DNA from: Spiractinospora alimapuensis
GTDB lineage: Bacteria > Actinomycetota > Actinomycetes > Streptosporangiales > Streptosporangiaceae
Assembly (NCBI RefSeq): GCF_018437505.1
Contig: NZ_CP072467.1
Span: forward strand, 2,046,001 to 2,110,000
Direction of reading: 5' to 3'
Length of the DNA stretch: 64,000 nt
This document shows positions 58,444-64,000 of this stretch, one piece after another; the stretch's first letter is position 1, and each line of letters starts with the position of its first letter. The notes under the pieces were generated by a model. The model worked only from the letters and a program-made list of their open reading frames with translations. It was not told where the DNA came from and searched no databases. The position numbers and the translations under genes are program-made.

Positions 58444-61400
58444 CTAGCCCCGTGCTTCGGCCATTGCGGCCCGAACGCGTTTCTCCGAGACGGTGTAGGC
58501 GGTGCCCAGGGACTGGGCGAAGAAGCTCACGCGCAGTTCCTGTACCATCCAGCGGATCTCGCGGCGCTGGTCGGCTGTCTCTGGTGGCGCGGTCTCATCC
58601 AGGCGTTGGTACTCCCGTTCGAGTTCCACGATGCGGGCGAGGTGTGTCTGGTCCCGGCGCGGGTTGTCGGCGAGCTTGTCCAGGCGGTAGCCGATGCCGT
58701 GCAGGTATCGGACGATGTCGCTGAGGCGGGCGGCTCCGGCGTTGGTCGCGAATCCGGGGGCGACCAAGTCGGCGAGTTGGCCCCGCATGTCGGTCAGTGA
58801 CTGCAGGACCGTGAGGCTAGTCGAGCCGCGAAGGCGCTTGTCGAGCTTCTGCGCCGTGGCCAGGACCTTCTCCATGTCCAGGGCCACTGTGGTCAGGGTT
58901 TCCGCGAGGCCCGCCTGCACGGCGTCACGCAGGGCGGCGAAGTCGGTCGCGTTCCACACCGGTCCGCCATTGGTGGCCATGAGCTGGTCGGTCGCGGCGG
59001 ACAGCGCGTCGGACAGCGCGGCGCCCGCGCCCCCCGGGTAGCCGGCCAGCGCCAGTTTGGTGCTGTTGTTCATGTGCCGTTGGACTAGGGGCACGGGTGA
59101 CACGATCGACCGCAGGAGGAGGCGTCGTACCCCGGCACGGTGCGCTACGCGCTGTTCGGGTTCGGTGTCCAGCACGCGGACGGCGACGGTCCCCTGCTCC
59201 GCGGGCCCCGAGTCCTCCACCGTCAGGGCGGGGTACCCCTCGACCGGCTGACCGGCCCGCACCTGGCGCACCGTCCGAGGCAGAGTGTCGAAGTCCCACG
59301 TCTGGAGGCCGGTGCGCTCGATCCCGGGGGCGGCGGCACGTGAGACCGCTTCCCGGGTCGCCGGCTTGAGCTGGCGACGCAACACCTCCAGGTCCTTGTC
59401 CTCCCCCAGGTTCTCGCCGTCGTCGCCCTCGACCCGGAAGGTGATCCTCAGATGGTCGGGCACACGGTCCCACTGCCAGGCGTCGGCGGGGATCCGGTCG
59501 CCGGAGACACCCGAGAGCTCCCGACCGAGGACCTCGGTCAGCGGAACGTCGCCGGGGGTGAGTCCGCGCAGTACGGCGCGGGCGTGATCCGGTACCGGCA
59601 CGAAGTTCCGACGGATCGGCTTGGGGAGGGACCGGATCAGCGCGGTGACCAGTTCCTCGCGCAGGCCGGGTACCTGCCAGTCGAACCCGACCGCGGTGAC
59701 CTGGTTGAGCACGCGCAGCGGCACGTGGGCGGTGACGCCGTCGGCGTCGGCCCCGGGCTCGAAGGAGTAGGTGAGCGGAATCGAGAGGTCCCCCTGGTGC
59801 CAGGTGTCGGGGAAGTCCGCCTCGGTGATCTCCTCCACCGCTTCGCTGACGAGCATGTCCGTGGTGAAGGTGAGCAGCGTGGGGTTGGAGCGGCGCGCTG
59901 TCTTCCACCAGGAGTCGAAGTGGCGGGCGGAGACGACGTCGGCCGGGACGCGGCGGTCGTAGAACTCGAACAGGACCTCGTCGTCGACCCGGATGTCCCG
60001 GCGTCGCGCTCGGTGCTCGAGTTCCTCGACGTCCTCCAGCAGGCGCCGGTTGGCGGCGAAGAATTCGTGACGGGTCTCCCAGTCACCCTCCACGAGGGCG
60101 TGCCGGATGAACAGCTCCCGACAGAGGTCCGGGTCGATGGCGGAGTATGTGACCTTGCGACCGGAGACGAGGGGGATGCCGAACAGCGTGACCTTCTCGT
60201 AGGCCATGACCGCGCCCCGGCGCTTCTCCCAGTGGGGTTCGGAGTAGTTGCGCTTGACCAGGTGCGCCCCGGCCGACTCCGCCCACTCGGGTTCGATCCG
60301 GGCGACTCCCCGTCCCCACAGGCGGGTGGTTTCCACCAACTCGGCGGTCATCACCCAGCGAGGTTGTCGCTTGAACTGCGAGGACCCCGGGAAGATCGCG
60401 AACTTCGTGCCGCGCGCCCCGAGGTAGTCCTGCTTCTCCCCCTCCTTCAGCCCGACGTGCGACAGCAACCCGGTGAGGAGCGCGCGATGCACCGCGTCGC
60501 TGACGCCCTCGACGTCCTCGGTGTCCTCTCCGACGTCGACGCCCAGCGTGCGGGTGATCTCCCCGAGCTGGGCCACGAGGTCCTGCCACTCCCGAACCCG
60601 CAGGTAGTTGAGGAACTCGGTGCGGCACATCTTGCGGAACTGGTTGCCCGACAGCTCACGCTGCCGCTCCCGAAGGTAGTTCCACAGGTTGAGGTAGGCG
60701 AGGAAGTCCGACCCCCGCACCGCGAACCGTCCGTGGTACCCGTCGGCCCGCTGGCGTTGCTCCTCCGGGCGTTCCCGAGGGTCCTGGATGGTGAGTGCCG
60801 CGGCGATGACGATGACCTGTCGGGTGACCCCCGCGGCGTCACCAGCGAGGATCATGCGGGCCATCCGCGGGTCCAGGGGAAGCCGGGCGAGACTGCGCCC
60901 GACCTCGGTCAGGTGGTGCGCGATGTCGCCCCGACCGGACTCCAACGCGCCGAGTTCGTGCAGCAGCCGCATCCCGTCGGTGATGTTGCGCCGGTCCGGC
61001 GGGTCGATGAAGGGGAACTCCGCGATCTCACCCAGCCGCGCGGCCGCCATCTGCAGAATGACGGAGGCGAGGTTGGTCCGCAGGATCTCCGGGTCGGTGA
61101 ACTCTGGGCGTTGGAGGAAGTCCTCCTCCGAGTACAGGCGGACGCAGATCCCGTCCGCGATCCGGCCGCTGCGACCCTTGCGTTGGTTGGCCGAGGCCTG
61201 GGAGACCGGCTCGATGGGCAGACGCTGCACCTTGGTGCGGTGGCTGTAGCGCGAGATCCGCGCCGTCCCGGGGTCGATCACGTAGTGGATCCCGGGCACG
61301 GTGAGTGAGGTCTCGGCGACGTTGGTCGCGAGCACGACACGACGCGTACCGCCCGGATGGAACACCCGCTGTTGCTGTTCCGTGGGCAGGCGCGCGTACA

Positions 61401-62421
61401 GCGGCAGGATCTCCACCGGCGCGCGCCACTGCGCGGTACGCCGGGTGAGCGCGTCCGCGGTGTCGCGGATCTCGCGTTCGCCGCTGAGGAACACCAGGAT
61501 GTCGCCGGGCCCCTCTCGGCACAGTTCCTCGACCGCGTCCCCGATGGCCTGGGTCTGGTCCCGTTCCTCGACGGGTTCCTCTGTGTCGGTGTCGGCGTCC
61601 GCTGTCTCCGGTGTCAGCGGGCGGTACCGGACCTCGACGGGGTAGGTGCGTCCCGACACCTCCACGATGGGGGCGCCGCCGAAGTGGTCGGCGAAGCGCT
61701 CGGGGTCGATCGTCGCGGAGGTGATGATGACCTTGAGGTCCGGGCGGCGCGGCAGTAGGCGCTTCAGGTAGCCGAGGATGAAGTCGACGTTGAGGCTGCG
61801 CTCGTGCGCCTCGTCGATGATGAGGGTGTCGTAGCGCTCCAGCAGGCGATCCCGCTGGATCTCCGCCAGCAGGATGCCGTCGGTCATCAACTTGACGTTG
61901 GTGTCGCCGCCGGCGCGTTCGGTGAAGCGAACCTGGTATCCGACGGCGCCGCCGAGCCCCACGCCCAGTTCCTCGGCGACCCGTTCCGCCACGGTGCGGG
62001 CGGCCAGCCGCCGGGGTTGGGTGTGACCGATCTGCCCCAGGACCCCGCGCCCCAGCTCGAGGCACATCTTCGGGAGCTGTGTCGTCTTGCCGGAACCGGT
62101 CTCCCCGGCCACGATCACGACCTGGTTGTCACGGATGGCGGCCAGGATGTCGTCACGCTTGGCGCTGACGGGCAGCTCTTCGGGATAGGTCACCTCGGGT
62201 ACGCCGGCGCGCCGTCGTTCCACCCGGTCCTGCGCCTTGTCGATCTCGGCGGCGAGAGTCTTGGTGACACCGGCCAGTTTCCGCTGGTCACGGATCTTAC
62301 GGACTCCGTCGATCCGCCTCCCGAACCGGCGGCGATCGGCTAGCCCAAGCCCCTCCAAGCGCTCACGCAGCGCTCGGAGCTCCGACGTGTCAGCCCCAGC
62401 GGAGCGTGCGGATCCAGACAT
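58444..62421 (-). CDS. hrpA: ATP-dependent RNA helicase HrpA
   Basis: A 1325-residue DEAH-box helicase. Motif I is GETGSGKTTQ (about residue 105), DEAHERS near 197, SAT in ITSATIDPERF, and the C-terminal helicase part has FLSGEREIRD, TNVAETSLTVPGI and QRKGRSGRIADGICVRLYSE. The ratchet/OB region and the long C-terminal DUF3418 domain, ending with MVQELRVSFFAQSLGTAYTV, match full-length HrpA of about 1300 residues. HrpA acts in mRNA processing and rescue of stalled ribosomes in E. coli. ATG 62421 gives the natural N-terminus; upstream in-frame codons to 62466 are unlikely. Confidence 0.95.
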   Translation of the reverse strand: MSGSARSAGADTSELRALRERLEGLGLADRRRFGRRIDGVRKIRDQRKLAGVTKTLAAEIDKAQDRVERRRAGVPEVTYPEELPVSAKRDDILAAIRDNQVVIVAGETGSGKTTQLPKMCLELGRGVLGQIGHTQPRRLAARTVAERVAEELGVGLGGAVGYQVRFTERAGGDTNVKLMTDGILLAEIQRDRLLERYDTLIIDEAHERSLNVDFILGYLKRLLPRRPDLKVIITSATIDPERFADHFGGAPIVEVSGRTYPVEVRYRPLTPETADADTDTEEPVEERDQTQAIGDAVEELCREGPGDILVFLSGEREIRDTADALTRRTAQWRAPVEILPLYARLPTEQQQRVFHPGGTRRVVLATNVAETSLTVPGIHYVIDPGTARISRYSHRTKVQRLPIEPVSQASANQRKGRSGRIADGICVRLYSEEDFLQRPEFTDPEILRTNLASVILQMAAARLGEIAEFPFIDPPDRRNITDGMRLLHELGALESGRGDIAHHLTEVGRSLARLPLDPRMARMILAGDAAGVTRQVIVIAAALTIQDPRERPEEQRQRADGYHGRFAVRGSDFLAYLNLWNYLRERQRELSGNQFRKMCRTEFLNYLRVREWQDLVAQLGEITRTLGVDVGEDTEDVEGVSDAVHRALLTGLLSHVGLKEGEKQDYLGARGTKFAIFPGSSQFKRQPRWVMTAELVETTRLWGRGVARIEPEWAESAGAHLVKRNYSEPHWEKRRGAVMAYEKVTLFGIPLVSGRKVTYSAIDPDLCRELFIRHALVEGDWETRHEFFAANRRLLEDVEELEHRARRRDIRVDDEVLFEFYDRRVPADVVSARHFDSWWKTARRSNPTLLTFTTDMLVSEAVEEITEADFPDTWHQGDLSIPLTYSFEPGADADGVTAHVPLRVLNQVTAVGFDWQVPGLREELVTALIRSLPKPIRRNFVPVPDHARAVLRGLTPGDVPLTEVLGRELSGVSGDRIPADAWQWDRVPDHLRITFRVEGDDGENLGEDKDLEVLRRQLKPATREAVSRAAAPGIERTGLQTWDFDTLPRTVRQVRAGQPVEGYPALTVEDSGPAEQGTVAVRVLDTEPEQRVAHRAGVRRLLLRSIVSPVPLVQRHMNNSTKLALAGYPGGAGAALSDALSAATDQLMATNGGPVWNATDFAALRDAVQAGLAETLTTVALDMEKVLATAQKLDKRLRGSTSLTVLQSLTDMRGQLADLVAPGFATNAGAARLSDIVRYLHGIGYRLDKLADNPRRDQTHLARIVELEREYQRLDETAPPETADQRREIRWMVQELRVSFFAQSLGTAYTVSEKRVRAAMAEARG

Positions 62422-62527
62422 ACCTGTACCAAGGATAGAGGTGAAGGCGACCGATCCCCGCATCATTTTTCACCCGCGAACCGCCTCTTCGGCTGCCGGC
62501 ACCGGGTGGCCTGCCCGCTCCCCCGGT

Positions 62528-63580
62528 TCAGGAACGGCGCGCCGCGGTGGAACCACGGACGACGAGCTCGGGGGCGAAGGTGAGGCTCTGGTGCTGGTGG
62601 GCGTCGTCGCCGAACTCCGAGTGCAGCAGGCGCATGGCCGCACGGCCGAGCTCGTAGGTGGGTTGGGCGACCGTGGTGAGTCCGGGATGCACGAGGCCGG
62701 CGACGGAGATGTCGTCGTAGCCGATGAGTGAGAGGTCACGAGGGATGGACAGGCCGCGTTCGTTGAGGGCCTTGAGCAGGCCGAGCGCGAGCTGGTCGTT
62801 GGCACAGAACACGGCGCCGGGACGCCGGCTCGGTCCCCCGGCGAGCACCGCCTCCGCCGCCGCCTCCCCCGTGGCCGGGTTGAGTTGGTGCATCTCGACG
62901 ACACGGATCGCGGACTCGGGGTCGACGCCGTTGCTCAGGTAGGCGTCGCGCAGGCCCTCGTAGCGACGCCGGACCTGCTGCAACCGTAGTGGTCCGCACA
63001 CGAAAGTGACCTGCTCGTGTCCCAGAGCGATCAGGTGGTGTCCCGCGGCCTCGCCTCCCGCGCGATTGTCGACGCTGACGCTGCATCCCAGGACGTCGTC
63101 GACGTCGCCACGGTCGAGGACGACCCACGGGATTCCGCGGCCGCGGAGCCAGAGGAGATCGCTGAGGTCGTCGTCGATGGGCATGACCACCGCTCCGGCG
63201 GCCCTGTTCTCGGCGAGGAGTCGCAATGACCCGCGCTGTCGCTCGGCGTCCTCCGCGGAGTCGAGGAGGATGACGGTGCGCCTGTCCGTCGCCGCCTCGT
63301 CCTCCACGCCCCGGGCGACCTCGGTGAAGAAGGGATTGGTGATGTCCAGGACGACCAGGCCCACGTAGTCGCTGCGCCCCGACCGGAGGCTGCTTCCCGA
63401 GGAGTTGCGCACATAGTCGAGCTCCACGATCGCGGCCTCGACCCGTTCGCGGGTCGCGTCGGCCACGCGCTCGGGACGGTTGAGCACGTTGGACACGGTC
63501 CCCGGCGAGACCCCGGCGCGCGCGGCGACCTCGTTGATGCCCACTGGACGCCCCGACCGGGCTCCGACAGAGGACGACAC
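62528..63580 (-). CDS. LacI-family transcriptional regulator
   Basis: A 350-residue LacI/GalR protein. HTH near the N-terminus: GINEVAARAGVSPGTVSNVL, then the hinge RPERVADATRERVEAAIVEL. The effector domain follows: GLVVLDITNPFFTEVARGVE, PGAVFCANDQLALGLLKAL, PRDLSLIGYDDISVAGLVHP and TTVAQPTYELGRAAMRLL. The effector is probably a sugar. GTG 63580 has GGAGGGG 6 nt upstream. The target genes are probably to the right of the window; a LacI-type half-palindrome lies at 63942-63952. Confidence 0.92.
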   Translation of the reverse strand: MSSSVGARSGRPVGINEVAARAGVSPGTVSNVLNRPERVADATRERVEAAIVELDYVRNSSGSSLRSGRSDYVGLVVLDITNPFFTEVARGVEDEAATDRRTVILLDSAEDAERQRGSLRLLAENRAAGAVVMPIDDDLSDLLWLRGRGIPWVVLDRGDVDDVLGCSVSVDNRAGGEAAGHHLIALGHEQVTFVCGPLRLQQVRRRYEGLRDAYLSNGVDPESAIRVVEMHQLNPATGEAAAEAVLAGGPSRRPGAVFCANDQLALGLLKALNERGLSIPRDLSLIGYDDISVAGLVHPGLTTVAQPTYELGRAAMRLLHSEFGDDAHQHQSLTFAPELVVRGSTAARRS

Positions 63581-64000
63581 GGCCACCCCCTCCACTCCCC
63601 GTGTCGCGCACCCGCGACGTCGCTCCACAACCAACACGGTCCCGGCCCGCACTCCGAATCGACGAACGTTCGCGGCGTGCGCGGCACCGAGCGAACGGCG
63701 CCACGCTGCGAACCGACACCAGTCTCCGACAGCCTGGCCCCTCCCCGCCGGATAGCGGCGCCGAGCCCGAATTAAAACGTATTAAGGCGTAGGACGAAAA
63801 GACGCCTTCCCCCGCGTCGCGCTTCACTCACACGCGTCCGGTGAGTGGTACATACCGCACCTCCACAGTCAGACATTTCGCATGATATCGGTCGTGCTAT
63901 TGACCGTGCCGTGTGACCCGTCTAACGTTCCGAGGTAATTAAATCGTTTCATTCCGCTCATTGCCCACCGTGTCAGCTCGACGCGGACGGCCCGACCGGA
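63581..64000. other. right-edge regulatory region
   Basis: No gene within the visible 420 nt. AT-rich stretches from 63770 on include TTGACC (63901) and TAACGT (63924), 17 bp apart, and AAATCGTTTCA (63942-63952), which resembles the TGAAACG-type LacI-family operator. This may be the promoter of a sugar-uptake operon reading rightward out of the window, repressed by the adjacent LacI protein. Confidence 0.35.

Noticed and set aside
60000-62000. Very long plus-strand frames opposite hrpA
   Set aside because: Exact antisense of a well-conserved helicase; composition is that of a shadow frame.

Overview
The window comes from a high-GC actinomycete: very GC-rich third codon positions, many GTG starts, GTGA/ATGA start-stop overlaps, paired XRE(DUF5753)/DUF397 genes, a DUF574-type methyltransferase and a mycofactocin locus. 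The gene set would fit a filamentous actinomycete such as a member of the Nocardiopsaceae, but nothing read here proves the genus. No rRNA, tRNA, CRISPR array or intact mobile element was found.

Left part (0-9.3 kb): an XRE/DUF397 pair is followed by a complete mycofactocin locus. The minus-strand operon runs mftA (38-residue precursor ending IDGMCGVY), mftB, mftC, mftD, mftE, an unexplained 171-codon reading frame, then mftF. The divergent plus-strand pair is mftR and mftG. A palindrome lies between the two arms.

9.8-25.3 kb is mostly uptake and small-molecule metabolism: an NMT1/SsuA-type ABC importer with two permease genes; a DUF574 methyltransferase; a PLP-fold racemase/aldolase divergent from an aldonolactone oxidase; a DctPQM TRAP importer; a class II aldolase; and deoC with a full-length and a truncated aldehyde dehydrogenase.

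25.4-34.1 kb is a mixed region: a GNAT acetyltransferase, membrane proteins (one broken), a mycothiol-dependent-isomerase-like protein, two methyltransferases, an IS982-type transposase remnant, and a soluble Ser/Thr kinase overlapping an HTH/N6-methylase/HsdS-like fusion protein. This kinase-methylase pair is the best candidate for a little-described system, possibly defence-related.

34.2-49.3 kb: a secreted protein; an oligopeptide ABC importer operon; a methyltransferase/MerR divergent pair; a helix-hairpin-helix membrane protein; MgtC; a CopB-type (CPH) copper ATPase behind a CsoR-like operator; a DUF4333 lipoprotein; and a fused TctA-TctB transporter with a TTA codon in position 2.

49.3-64 kb: a second XRE/DUF397 set with an RsbW-like ATPase, marked by two palindromic elements built on TGCACGTGCA; a glycerophosphodiesterase; a frameshifted threonine aldolase coupled to a beta-lactamase-fold protein; a biotin ECF importer (bioY, ATPase and a frameshifted EcfT); a 1.1-kb gene-poor stretch with two copies of a dispersed repeat; hrpA; and a LacI regulator. 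Several breaks in reading frame sit at G/C runs, so sequencing error must be weighed against real decay. Convergent gene pairs are often separated by long perfect hairpins that look like bidirectional terminators.
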